Assembly (NCBI GenBank): GCA_013398175.1
Contig: VZRZ01002227.1
Coordinates: 164,206-228,205 of the forward strand
Direction of reading: 5' to 3'
Length of the DNA: 64,000 bases
From: Climacteris rufus
Taxonomy: Eukaryota; Chordata; Aves; Passeriformes; Climacteridae
Below are positions 26,691 through 39,360 of the stretch, piece by piece. Each line of letters opens with the position of its first letter. The stretch's first letter is position 1. A program made the translations under genes and the position numbers. Under the pieces are notes generated by a model that was not told the origin of the DNA, did not search any database, and was given only the letters and a program-made list of their open reading frames with translations.

Positions 26691-29600
26691 CTCTTTTTTT
26701 CCCCTTCCCTTTCCCTAGCAAGTCCCACCATTTTATTGCAAGGTAATTTCCATTACACATGGATTACTGTATGATACTGAAAGATACTTTGCAGAGGAGG
26801 TTTAATGGAGGTCACAGAAGATCTTGGAGAACTAAGTCTCGGTCGGTTTAAGAAAATAAAGCTAAATATAAGAAAATAAAGCACTGCAAATACAGCTGAC
26901 TTCTCAAGGCTGACATATAGAATATCAGTAATTCCACTGTCTGTGAATGAATGAATGATTGTGTCCTGTGTAAAACTTAGGAAGTTTGGGTTTCCATTAT
27001 CTACATACAGGAATACAAACGTGGACTAACTTGGGCACATGAACTTTGAAACCTGAGAAATAATATTCTTAATAGAGGTATTAATCACCTACAGCCCTGA
27101 TTATCTACTTCAGGAGAAACTGTAATGAAAATTCTTTAAAACAAGAACAGCTTTAATTTAGTCACCTTCCTCCAGGCCCACAGTAACAACTTTGATCTCC
27201 TCTTCAGAGACTTTAAGTGTTTCTGGGTCAGGTTAATGGCTAAAGCACTGCTGCTTTTGTAAAGAGAAATACAGGTGTTACAAATTCAGTTAAGAAAATA
27301 CTGCTGTGTGTCACCAAATGGACGAGCAGAAGTTGGCTCCCTGTAAGTTGTGGTGGTTGATGACCACCTACTGTAAATTGCTGTCAGGTATTATGGGTAG
27401 TAGAAGAAAAAAGCTGATCATCCAATGTAAGCTGCCAGGACTAATTTTCATTTTAAATTTGATTTAAAGTGAGTTTATTAACCCTTCCTTTCATTTCCCC
27501 AAATTGCTAATAGAAATTTCTGAACAGCTTTTAGTGACATGTATAAAGGGAGATAAAATGTGAATCACTTTTAAGTGGAGGGGAAAAAAAGCTCTAAACT
27601 AAGTTTTACATAGTCAGAGGCAGTCTGGCTAAAACATTACGCTAGTTTTGCATATGGGTTGGGGTTGGGTTTTTTTTAGTAAAACTTAAATTTATGCTGA
27701 GACACATACTACAAAATGAGAAAGGGGAACTGATACAAATTGAGAATTTTTTATTTACTGTGTTATAAATTGTATCACAAGAGAACTGCTTTTGAAAGAG
27801 TGTGGGTTTTCTCAAATTAAAACCTGTGGGAGAAAAAAATGTAGTTGAGACTTCTGGTATGCTGGAATGTACTAGAACTGAGGATCAACTGAAATGCTAT
27901 GAAATATTATTCTCTCTCCCTATAGAATAAATCATTTAGCAATAAAATCTGGATTTTTGATTTTGTATTTTTTTTAAATCCTGACTTAACTTTGAATTTG
28001 GTGTCTGTTTAATGCTGTAAAGTTCTTTTTCACTTAATTTTTTTTTTAACTGAGACAGTAGTCAGTTTTTGTATATGGAGATGAGAAACTACCACCTTCT
28101 CCTCTTAATGACTGATACACTGGACTCTGTATATTAATAGTGAAAGCCACCTGAATATTAAGCAAGTTAATACAGCTGTCTCAAGTTAAAATTTTTATGA
28201 ACTTTTGTGAAGATTATTCTGTTTTTATCTATAAAAAGAGAGCAGCTTTTACAAAAGCCTATCAAATGTTACCTGTTAGTAGTCATGGTTGAACTTTCCG
28301 AGCAGTTTGAAGAACTGTACTGACACCGTACTGCTCTTAAGCCTTTAAATATATAGAATTTCTTCAAGGCTTTCTGTAGAGAGGAATTTTTAAACTCTGG
28401 TTTAAAATAGTCAAATCCATACCAGATCAAGATTTTTTTTGGATAAAAAGGAAGACTTGCAATCTTAGTTGTGTTTGTGTTTACTGAAGAATTGATTCAC
28501 AAGTGTTTGAGTGTAAGTTCAAGTGTTCATTGTTACTTTGCAGTTACAACTTCAGAAGTAATTCCTATATGAAGATTTTGTTAGTCTCTGCAAGAATTTG
28601 TGTGGAAATAAGCGGTGACAGGATTAAATTTGCAGAGGGCAGGAACAGGTTCGCCTTTAGGGACCGTGACTGTTGGAAATAATTTCTCTGAAGGTAAAAA
28701 TGTTTGGCTTCTTTTGCAGTTTGTACACACATGCCAGTCTTGTCTCAAGGCAAAATGCTTCATTTAATCAACCCCTGATAATTCCTCATTTGTTTGAAAT
28801 GCCAAAATCTGTTTAAATACTTAGAATTGTTTTGTTTGCTAACTCTGACAGCATACTGAAACATAACCACTAAATTGCTTTTGTTCATTGTCTATCATTT
28901 TTTTTGGTTTGCCATTTACATAGTAAACTACTTAAGCCCTTTTTCTACTTAAGTATTGTTAAATCAGCTAATGCTGTGTAATGTGGGTCACTAGCTAAAA
29001 TGATGTATATAACTCAGTTATCTGTACAGAAGGAATGATATGAAGAGGGGAAGATTGATACACTTTCTGAAAAGGAGGTTTTTGTTAATGCTTGGCATTT
29101 GTTTTTCCTTAAGGTATTGCATACATTGAATGGTTGAGATTTAAACTCAGAATATCTTCCTGGAAGGACAAGGTTCAGGCTTCTTTCCTTTTATAACTCA
29201 GAATAAGTCTTAGTGATTGTGTCAAGTTTAGGTAGCTGTTATTGGAGAAAGGAAGTTTGCATGATGTTTTGCTCGTGCCAGTGCAGCAGAGATTGTCTGG
29301 AGAATTGTGTGATTCATAGAAGGATTAGTATTTCCCAGTTCAAGAACATCCTCTCAAAGCTGAAATCACTATTCTCTAATGTGTGGAAAGAACACGGTTT
29401 CAGATTATTTTGAGAACTTCTAGGGCCTGTTTTAAAAATGAAGATACAGAAACATCTGTGCAAGTGGATTGCAGAATACTGCAATCTGCACTCTATCAGT
29501 GCTTATAAAGGAAAAGCTCTTCACTTGTGGCAGAAATAACGTTACATGTTTATTTCTACAAAACAGAAAATGCACTTGGAAAATGACAGATAATCTTACA

Positions 29601-30852
29601 GATGCTCATGGAGTTTGAAGTAAATACCTTTCCTGTGTATTGTTTGAGTGTCAATGCCACTTAGAGATTTGCTAGTAGAGCATGTCTGTCTTAACTGGAT
29701 TTCCATCAGGCATAGAATAGCTTCTTTATTTGTATTGTGTGGAACTTCCTTTTTAATGTGGCATCATATTTACCAGGCCTTCATTTTAGTGACATCTAAG
29801 TGTGTCAGGCTTATATCAGAAGAAACATAGTTTTTTGAAGGACTTCCACCTATTGGCTCTTTTCATTTTCATGACTCCTCTTTTCCCTTAGTAATTTTTT
29901 TCCTTGTCATTCCAGCTGCTCTTGCTTCTGGTATTCAGTAATATGGTGCTGTCTCACAGATATTACTGTTGGCTGGAAGGGCTCAGGAATTGCATGGAAA
30001 ATGAGAATACACTGATCTTCTTAAGCTCAAGGCACACTTCACCTCTTGAGATTTTTCTCTTCCTTGACATTAATTCATTTGTCTCCTTCTACATGATATA
30101 TTTTTTGTTCATATACACATGCTAACCTATTTTCTTTGCTCAGAATGTATTTTGTTGAAGTTGGATTTGAATGACACATCTATTCCTTCTTGTTTTAGAA
30201 GACTGAAATTCTTTTCTCTATCTCTGGTGAATGGTCATGTCTGAAGAGTGTTTAACAGTGCTAATAAAATTAGGCAGGATTTTTAAAATTTTTCTCAATT
30301 GAGTACTAAATAAGCTTCTATAGAAATGTATTAAGACAGTTTTTATATTTATTGCTGTGCCCTTGCAGTAAACTTTCTGTGTAGTTTTGCTGTCATCCCA
30401 GCTGCCTTTGTCATACATGTTAGTATTATGCCAGGAGTCTGGGTGTTTTACATACACATTTGTGTTTGCAATTAAGATAGGGTTTAGAGCCTCGTTTACA
30501 CTTCAAGACAAGTTCTGACACAGTGCTTTACAGAGATGGTGTGCAGTCAGCCTCATGTTAGGTAATCCTTTGGTGTAAACTCACATTTCTTCATATCCTG
30601 TCCCTTTTGTCAGCTTGCCTCCTGTGACCCAAGAGTTGTTGGCCTTTCAGTGTTGAACACAGTTCAGGTTTGGCAGTATATGGCTCTTTATACCCAGGGA
30701 GCCATTAAGGATGCTTGGCTGTGATACTGCTAGTATCATACTTTGTAATTGCTAAAGTTTAGGGATCCCTAAAATTTCAGTTCTTGCAGCTTGCAGCCAC
30801 TAAATAGCTGGTGTTTGGTCTGTGAGTCAAATACTGTTAGAAGCCAAGAAAT
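26691..30852. other. Intronic stretch, no gene seen
   Basis: About 4 kb of AT-rich intron. It contains a short direct repeat at 26849-26882, a GAATGAATGAATGA tract near 26945, and long A/T runs. Reverse-strand frames near 27.2 kb and 28.6 kb are short and not recognised. Confidence 0.55.
26849..26882. repeat. 14-bp direct repeat with 20-bp period
   Basis: The sequence TAAGAAAATAAAGC occurs twice, with starts at 26849 and 26869 separated by TAAATA. It is a local duplication just downstream of the decayed LINE. No function is suggested. Confidence 0.7.
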
Positions 30853-30965
30853 GACTGAATGTGGCACTTGGTGCCATGGTCTTGTTGACAAGATGGTGAT
30901 CAAAGGTTGGACTCTGCTCTTGGAGGTCCTTTCCAACCTTAATGATTCTATGATTCTGTTATTCT
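30853..30965 (+). mobile_element. CR1 LINE 3'-end fragment
   Basis: The segment contains the typical CR1 terminal blocks: GGCACTTGGTGCCATGGTCT, then GGTTGGACTC, GGAGGTCCTTTCCAACCTTA and the tail ATGATTCTATGATTCTGTTATTCT. The tail gives the orientation as plus. About 110 bases remain, so the copy is strongly 5'-truncated and non-coding. Confidence 0.92.
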
Positions 30966-33567
30966 AAGCCAGCTATAAATATTTCTAGCACAGTGGCTAT
31001 CTCTCTTGCAGGTAAGCCATTATTAACAGAGGAGACTTTTGTGAGAGGTTGAATGTGCTGATATGGATATGACAACCCCTCAAAGTGTTATTTATGGGTT
31101 TTTCCAAGACTGGAGTATATACCTTCCCATTAGCCATAGCTTAGAAACTTCAGACAGCTATGCCATTTCTTGCTGTGGTTTCCTTCACCAGAATAACCTG
31201 TTATACTTAGAAAATTTAGTGACTACAGCACACACAAAGTGCTTCCAAAAACCACCATCACCTTCTGAGGCAGAAGATATTCTATGGAATTGCTCTCAGC
31301 CTCTCATTCCTTACCTGTATCTTGGGGCAGCAGCTGTGTAGTCAGAAACAAGATGAGTTTGTGCTGACACTGTGGTGCAGTGTTGACTTGGTCATGGAGA
31401 AATGAGAACAGAAGCTGCTTCACTTACCTGTGTTGCAGGCTATGAATGCTCTCAACAGGGAATTAGGAGGGAAAAACAGGTTGCCTTTTTTTTTTGCCAC
31501 TCAGACAGTGGTGAGTGTTTGCAGGCTGCTTCTAGTTAATCACCTTTTTAGCCCAGAAAATGTTTTGTAGCAATCTTATTGCAAAACTAAGGTAATTACA
31601 GTGTAAGTGTGATTACAGGAAGATGTTTATGAGACTTCTGACATCATACGTCATCCCCATATAACGCTATGGGGATACTCCCAGTTTCAGGCACTATTTT
31701 CTTGGGCAGGAGTCCACTGGTACCTTATGGACTGGTTTTTTTTTAAACAAAGCAAGGCCATGCCACTTGGACTTTTTTTTAACTCTGGGCTTTGTTGTTC
31801 AGTTGAATATGGCCGCTTACCCAGGAACTTAATTTTCACAAAAAGGTTAAATTTAGCTGTGGTGGCTCTTATCCTAGTGCAATATCCTCAATGATAGCCA
31901 GTGATATTTTAATGACTGTAGTTATTGTGCTGCAACTTGAATGCTTGAACACTTTTGGATTGTACTATTCTCTTAATGTATTTTACTGGTTTTCTTGTTT
32001 CCAGAGGTGTTCCACAGCAACTAGAAAAGGCTGTGCTATTTCTTAGTGTTGAGATGGTTTTGATAATGTAAGTGTACTGATACTCAGCTTTGAGGCTACA
32101 GCTTTCTATGCTAAGAAAAGTGAAATAAGCAAAGTCTGAGTTTCTTCCATTTGTCTGACAAGTGAAATGCTGACATACTGCTGGTTCTGTTGACTAAATA
32201 ATACATACATCCAATAAATACAGAGGTATAGGTGGAGCCATCTGTCTTGTCACGTTTGTCAGCAGGTCTTCTGGGATAGAAGAACATTTTAGGTATAGAC
32301 TAGATAAACAGTTTGAAGTGTTATGGTTGGTAGAAACTTTCCAGTGAAATAGATGTCAGGTGGTGTTTTTCTAAGCCCCGTTCTGAAACACTCTTCACAG
32401 ACGCATTTCATAAAATAAAGTGTCATATTATTTCAAGTGAATATGTTTCTGTAATGAAAGATACTTTAGGACTTAACGTTTTTCCAGTGGAAAAAATATG
32501 CAATTGGTGGTGGCTTACAAGATTTCTCAGTGAGAGGGCATGTGTTTGTGAGCAAATGATGAGCAGCACCTCCCCTCTCCCAGACACCTTTTGGCTTTTA
32601 TTCTTAAATATAAAGTTCCATATTTCAGGCAGCCACCATTTGTGTCATCAATTTACCAAGTTCAAGAGTTGTAAGAACTCTTCCCCTGTTGGAAAAAGTT
32701 CCTATTACTCTTCCAAAAAAACCCCCTGTGAACAACCAAAACATCACAACTTTGTTCAGAATTTTCAGTCAAACTTTACGGACAATTTATGCATATCTGT
32801 TCATGAAGCAAACTTTTGTTTAGTGTTGGTTCCTTTTTATGACTTTGTATTTTAGAGGACAACCACACATTTTGTCACGCTTAAATTTCATAAGTTCCTT
32901 TTTTTTTCCCCAGACAAAGATGAGTTAGTTTCTTCTCATCAAAAAAGCTGTCTGATTATTTATATAGACCTGCTCTGTGCCTGCTTTGATTTAAGTTGAT
33001 CTTTTTTTATAAATGAGGAAAGCCAGAATAATACTTTTTTTTTTTTTTAGATGCCATCCATGCCCTGTATAATGTTGTCAGTACAGTATTTCTCTACAGG
33101 CACCATCCCATCCTCTGGCTCTCTCCCAGCTGATGAACTGCCAGTTTATAGCCAAAGCTTTTGCTGTTAGTCCTTAGAAGTGCTTCATCTTACACTCTGT
33201 ATGATTAAATGGTACTACTTTTTTTTTTAACTGCAATTTTCAAGGTGTCCTAGTACAATATCCCAGTCCTCTTGTGGTGCCCAGCTTTGTGTTCTCATCA
33301 AAGTTTACTATGCTGTAAAACATTTTCTCAGTTATTTCTGTTTAATGGTGTGGTTGATCCTCCCCTCACCCAGGCCCTAGTCCTGTTTAGTCCCCAGCTA
33401 TAGGAGGACTTTGTTTTGCTGGCCAGCCTGCATGCTTGCCATGCTGAGTGTCAACCAGACACATCACAGCTTCCAAACTTTCATTATCTGGCACTTCTGT
33501 ACAAAAAAGCAGACTTGTTGTTCTACTCTGAATTTTATTTGGTTCGCTGTAATAAAATGCAGGGCAG
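30966..33567. other. Intronic stretch, no gene seen
   Basis: AT-rich intron with a short hairpin at 31653-31676 and a T14 run at 33035-33048. A 133-codon open frame at 32454-32855 is not recognised and has no supporting features such as splice sites at its ends, a signal peptide or a domain motif. I treat it as chance. Confidence 0.55.
33035..33048. repeat. T14 homopolymer tract
   Basis: An uninterrupted run of 14 T followed by AG. On its own it could act as a polypyrimidine tract, but no plausible exon follows. It may vary in length between individuals or assemblies. Confidence 0.85.
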
Positions 33568-33637
33568 TAGGATCATAAAAGGGTTTAGGCTGAAAATGGC
33601 ATCTAAGATCACCAAGTCCAACATTAAAGCACTGAAC
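33568..33637 (-). mobile_element. CR1 LINE 3'-end fragment, heavily diverged
   Basis: The plus-strand sequence GTAGGATCATAAAAGGGTTT, then AGGCTGAAAATGGCATCTAAGATC and ACCAAGTCCAACATTAAAGC parallels the complement of the CR1 end (agaatcatagaatggtttaggttgg.. aagatcaccaagtccaaccattaacc). Orientation is therefore minus. Only about 70 bases are recognisable and many positions have changed, so this is an older copy than those at 30.9 and 62.6 kb. Confidence 0.7.
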
Positions 33638-36600
33638 AATAGTGTATATATGTATTTCTTTTGTTCTGGTTCAGAAGGAAAGATAACAGACTTGAGAATC
33701 TCTATTTGTGGAAGATAATCACCCCCCTTTCCTATATATCCCCCCCCACCAGCTCATGTAACACTCTTGAGCATTTTGGGGGGACTGACCCAGAAATAAC
33801 ACATCATGCTGCAGTGCAGTGTGTGGTCCTGCTGCTGGGTTGGTCTTTGGCCTAGCTAATGGTTCTGTTACTCTTTAATTAAGAATAGACTAAAAGCTAC
33901 TTTTTTGTGTAATCTCACTCTGATCTCAAGTGGAAAGGTTCTCAAGGTAAGGTGTGCTTATGATCAGATTTTTTTAATCTCCTGAGCCAGCTTCGTTGCA
34001 AGAGCACAATGTGAGACTTCTTGATGGAAGCCTTTTGTCTGTATGAATGCAGCAAAATGCTTTCACAGGAAGAAGGCAATAGAAAGCAACTTTTAATAGC
34101 TGAAATGGGTAATATAAACAGGGGAACAGGAGAGAAGGATCTTATTAAATATTGGTACTTTTTAGGAAAAAAGAGTTCTCATTTATGGCAGCCTTGAGAG
34201 AACAAAACTTAGAGACAGACCTACAAGTAGTGTTCAAAGGTTATTTCATGTGTCTTAAAAAAAACGTTTTCTGTTCAGGCTGTGGTGTTTTCTTTGTTTC
34301 CCTTTCCATGGATCTAGGTTGTAGCAATTTAAACTATATTAAAGATTGAGCAAGAGACACATTGCATAAGAGGATGCTGCTTGTTGTATTATGTCTGCAT
34401 GACTTAACAGCTTATGCTATGACTTATTTTTCCTTCATGGAAGAGGAACCATTTCAATTAATAGAAGCATTTTCTTCTAGAATAATCCTGAATTGTTCCC
34501 ACCATGGTTGTTTAGATCATGTTATTTTGAATACAGTTAAGAATAAAGCTGTATAGGAAACTCAAACCCTGGGTTTTTTACTTGACAGTGTGTAGCACTA
34601 TATTTAATATGATCATCTGATTCAGGTTTCCCTTTCTGATGCCTAGAGTAAAACCTGCAGTATTTGCATTTGCAGATAGACATATTTTTCTCTTTTTGCA
34701 AATATTTTTTTAAGGATTTATGCTTTAATATTAGTGGATATTAGTAAATATCTTGTTTGTTCCAACAAGTAAATCTTATTTTCTGTAACAGTTGCTGCAT
34801 TGTTAACTTCTAATCTCTTATTAACAGAGCATAGAAACTGAATTCCAAGTACTTTGCTTTCCCAAGAAGAAAAAATCCACCATAGTCCCATAACAAAACA
34901 TTTTTATTTTGTGTTAACATGGAATGAAGGGGTAGAAACATTTTTAGTTTTCTAAATGGAGCAATATTTAGGAAGTGTTCTATACACAATAAAATAATGC
35001 TGCACATGGCTTGAAATAGAGAGGGCACAGTCTTGCTCTTTTTGAACTAATAAGTCAAGCAACTACAGTGTCATGAGGGAAGTATGGCATGGGATGGTAG
35101 CAAAATTAAGATTGTTACAGTTGTGACTAACCACGTGTTATGTAGAGAGAAGCAATGATGGGGGAAGGTTGATGTGTTATTTTTTTATTCTGCATAAAGA
35201 AATTGAGATGTGTAAGATTGCTGAAGGCCTTAAATATCTGCCTTCAAGAGTGAAGTATTTCTGCTGATTGGTATGTGCCTTACATAGAAGGAAGGTTTTT
35301 GTGATGATAAAGTAGTTGTCAAGTCACTGTTGATAATTAATTTATTTCTCTCTCTTTAGCTTATTGACTTAAATATGATATGAAAAACTTATTGGTTACA
35401 TGGCTTGTTTATGCCTTCAGTGATGTGCAGTGGAAAGTTGTCCTTGCAGACTTGATTTGTGGAAATGGTGTTACATAGGTAAGTTTTTCTGATGGCCAAA
35501 CGTTTCTCCCCCTTTGCCTTTTTCTGATGGACTTCCATTTATGCTTGAAAGTTGGATATTGAAGGTCTTTTGACCTTGGCAATTGATCCACTTGAATTCC
35601 CGAGAGCCTGAGCTAGGGAACCTTTAGATCTTGCACTGAGGTTTACTTGCTCAGCATGTGTAGTTCTTTTCCTGTTTTGTTTTGACTTTTAATTTCTCTT
35701 TAATTGCCTGTTTGGCTTTATAATGAAGGAAACGTATGTAACAGGCTGAGCTGAACAAGTTATGTTTGGATTTAAATGCCAGAAAGTGGACATGCAGTGT
35801 TGGTTCATGGCTATGTATAGAAGTGGGAGAAATACAAGAAAGTACATTTAGGCAGATATAAATGATGATGAAATTGGTGAATTTTCCCTAGGGTAACAAA
35901 GGTATCATGTGTTTGCCACTCTCACAGTAATTAGTAAAGCTCAGAATTGGTGCTTAAATGATCTATAGGAAGCACTTCTAAAGAGTTACCTTGTGTATTG
36001 GTGTAATTCTGAGCAACCTTATAGTGCTTTTTTTTTTTCCTCTTCCATTTTTCTGAAAGGAAAAAGCAGCAATGGCTTGTGCCTGAAAGCACCTTTGTTA
36101 CCATATTTGGCCTACAAGACAGTGCTGACCTGTGATCCTGGTATATTGGTATTGAATGTCCATCTGGGGATGCTTAAAGAACAAACTGAGCATTTTAAGA
36201 GGTCTTGAACAGGGAAAGTGTCTGGAGAGGATGTGATGCAAAATAGACATCTAATCAATTTTTCAATTTTAGATCTTGGAAAAGCTGTAATAATTTCTTT
36301 AAAACAGCCTCACATAACTTTGGTTTGATCTTATTGGCATCACTGGAAGTAATTGTTGTAATTAGAGCTGTGATCTGCTCTCCTATTGCCATACAGGAGA
36401 ATGGGAAAAAATAATTAAAGTAATAGATTTGATGTGTATTGATTTAGTACTTGCTTTAACTTGAAGGAACAGTATGGGCCTTCTCATTTATTTATTAATT
36501 CCAAGGAATTGCCAAGGTGATTTCTTTTCTTAGCCTAGCCTTGCTCTATAACCCAGAGAATTTTTGAACTAAGATGATGGGACAATCCAATGCATTTCAT

Positions 36601-39017
36601 CATTTGACTGAATTTAATGTGAGCTCCCTGGAGTGGAACTTCTTAAATCAATAGCTTTAAAGCCACTAATTTTTGAAGGAAATGGCACCAACCAATAATG
36701 GCAAGCTAGCAATAAAAAAGGGAATAGACTTTTTGGAGGGATTTCAAAAGAATAAGCATAGTCTTAGATCTTTTGACATGTGATCATTTCAGAGACACTG
36801 GAACTACTTAGCAAATGTTGAAGAGACCAAACCAGAAAGCTGGCTAAATGTTGGCTCTGTATACAATGGGAGAGATGTAAGATTTTTTGCAAGATGGTCA
36901 GAGATGCCATCCACAGTTAGATGTTACTTTAAAGTAGCATACAATTCCAGCCCACCTTCAGACATTAATTGAGGGAGCTCATTAGCTTGTGGAATTTTGA
37001 GTACCAGTACAAAGAATGAAGGTAGTTGGAAGAAACAGTGTGAAGAAGTTTTAAAAGGCTATGAGTACAGGTTAAATGTATTGTTTTAAAAACCCAAACC
37101 AAATGGTCCAGTGGTCAGTTGACTTAACTGTGGTTCTGTATAAAGGAAAGGGTTTTCTAAACATAGTAGTTCTAAACACAGTTGATTTTTTTCCAGTTTT
37201 ACCATAGAAAATAAGTGGTTAAATCAGTACAACATCTACTATTGGCATTGTCCTTTTCAGGTCCTGAGAGAGGGCTGCATTGTTTCCTGTTCTCTTTTAC
37301 AGTATTGATATTTTAACTGACTCATTGGTATGAACTGATCCACAGTATTAAAAAAAGCTTAGAACTGAAAACACTAATAGATTAGGAGATCAACAAGGTA
37401 GCAATATGGGACTAGATTGTCTTTTGGCTATCCTGTGTAACTCTGTACAAACCCAGTTTTAACAGAATATATAAATTAGAGCAAATATGGTCCCATAGAT
37501 GGAAGGCATATCAGGAATTAGAAATACTAATTTCAGAAAACATAAGGCTACCTTGGAAAAGATTAATGATTTCTTTTCATTAGCTGCTATGTGGTTGCAA
37601 ATATTGTATAACTTCTGCTCAGAAAGGGAGAAAAACGTATGCTTTTCTGCAAAGAAAAATACCTGTCCTCAGAAGCTCAGAATAACAAAGGAGAAGGCAC
37701 TTTGTTGTGTCTTTCAGTAGCAAGGGGTTGTTGTGATAATCATTCTACAAAATTGCATTGCAAGTACAAATCAATATTTTTTGCACACTGGGGGTTTTTT
37801 TGTGCTTCACTAGATGGGACCTTCTCAGGTAGGTGACTTTCCTATCTCCATGCCTATAAATAAAGTTTGAAATTCTTGAATCTCTTTGGTGCTCTATTTT
37901 TTTGTAGAAATTCTTTGTTTGCTTTCACAGCATCTTACAGAGGTCTGGTGAAGAAGCTTTCTTAGCTGATACTAATCTTCATCTTACAAGGTGTGGAATA
38001 AGCAGCTTGATTTGTGTTGCTCAATCCTTTTGGTGGTGATGGCAGTTTTCACCATGTGGCTACAGAAAGGCCACTAAGAAGGCTCTGCTATCACAGCTGG
38101 GAATTTTAACATCTGCCAGCAGTTTTGTACTGAAGATGCAATTTTTTCACTTACATTTTTTCCTCTGAAAGAGACTTTATGAAATGAATGTGCCTGTACA
38201 CTGGCATCTATCACATGTTTTAGGCAATGGTGACTGTTTAAGTTACTTGTGTGTGCTTGGGGATGCCAAACAAGGATTAGATCCCCTGTAAGCAGGGTCA
38301 AGGCCAGGGTTTCAGCAGACTGCCAGGTCACGGCATTCTGCCACTGTACAGCAGTGGCTACTGTGATGGCCCTGGGGTCTGGGAACTTCACTGATGTTCC
38401 ATTTTGTCTGCCAGGCCAGATTTTAGGAGCCTCGCTAAACAGGGTGGCAGTTGCATGGGCATGGCAGAGGTGGAAATTGCTGGTTTTGCCAGACTTTCAA
38501 AACATGTTGTTTGGAAAAAATAAGTCTAATATTGTCGCAGTAACGACACAAAAGGAAGAGCCAGAGACACCTGTTACCAGGATCAGAGAGAAGAAAGGAA
38601 GGGGGGCAAGACCCGCCTTCTTTATTTTTTATATCCATTTAGAAATCACTATTCATTGGAGGAAATCAGTTCTTCCTTCCTCAATTACAGTGGTCAAAGG
38701 AAATGTCCATCAAAGTTCTGTGTCCATGAGAAAGGAATGCAATGCTAAGATACAGTTACAATAACATAGCCATGTTTACAGAGAAAACTGTGAGAAACTA
38801 GCTACAGAAAATGAAAACGTCCAGGACTGCAAAAATCAGGGCAACATAATATGAGGAAATTGAGTGTCATGTGAATCAAATTCCTTCATCTAGAGGCATA
38901 CACTTTAAAACCACTTCTGTCAGTGGAACCTGAAGGCTTGGAGAATGCAGGTGGTCCTGTGTAGAGTTAGAGCTGGAATCCCCTCTTGTTGCTCTGCTCA
39001 TCTCTTGGCCTTGCAGA
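33638..39017. other. Intronic stretch, no confirmed gene
   Basis: AT-rich intron that becomes GC-richer from about 38240 towards the CpG island at 39 kb. The open frame at 38249-38764 (171 codons, plus) is the longest outside the island itself. Its predicted protein shows no domain I recognise and no transmembrane or signal segment pattern, and both strands are open over part of it. I do not call it a gene. Confidence 0.45.
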
Positions 39018-39360
39018 CGGGGCTCTGCGGCCGTCTCAGAGCAAACCATCGCAGCTTTGTGTACGTCCGCTGTCGATTTTTGGGGAGAGCCTGCCCCGGT
39101 GCTGCCCTGCCTGTGGGGACGCCCCCCCGTGCGGGGCCTGGCAGCGACCGGGCGCTCCTGCCCGGCCTTTCCAGCCCAGCTCTGGCTTCGTTCTGCTGCT
39201 TCAGCCCAGGGCCTCGGGGCCACGGCCTTCCAGGGGCCCTGAGGGGCCGGCCCGGGGCTGCCATGGCGAGTGGCCCCCGTCGTGCTCCGTGCCTGGAGCT
39301 CAGTGCCGAGGTGAGTTTGTCCCGTTGCACGGCCTCCTTTGGCCAGCGCCTTAGCGTGTT
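39018..39360. promoter_or_regulatory. Intragenic CpG island, candidate alternative promoter
   Basis: About 29 CpGs lie in roughly 345 bases of about two-thirds GC, against a surrounding intron that has almost none. The CpG observed/expected ratio is roughly 0.7 by hand count. Such an isolated island in a vertebrate intron normally marks a methylation-free promoter. There is no TATA box; GC boxes are plausible in the 39235-39260 stretch. A candidate first coding exon with a consensus donor sits in its 3' part (39263-39310), which suggests transcription to the right, in the ATP11A direction. Antisense transcription is equally possible from the sequence alone. High GC leaves several frames open on both strands, so open frames across the island are not evidence for coding. 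Confidence 0.7.
39263..39310 (+). CDS. Candidate alternative first coding exon of ATP11A (coding part)
   Basis: The ATG at 39263 is the first ATG in any forward frame after the island begins and has a strong Kozak context (GCTGCCATGGCG). Sixteen codons, MASGPRRAPCLELSAE, run without interruption to 39310, where GCCGAG|GTGAGT forms an excellent splice donor. The exon ends in phase 0, the phase in which the ATP11A exon at 55275 starts, so splicing would give an in-frame flippase with a different N-terminus in place of the usual short one. Seen directly: island, Kozak ATG, donor and phase match. Inference: that a transcript is made and spliced to 55275. The 5' untranslated boundary cannot be placed. 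The peptide itself is not one I recognise. The combination could still be chance: one frame in three would match, and good donors are common in GC-rich DNA. Confidence 0.35.

Noticed and set aside
27172..27237. Minus-strand peptide ending PETLKVSEEEIKVVTVGLEEGD before a stop, resembling the C-terminus of a soluble protein or retrocopy.
   Set aside because: Only about 22 codons, the parent gene is unidentified, and an upstream stop is close. Too short to support a pseudogene call without a search.
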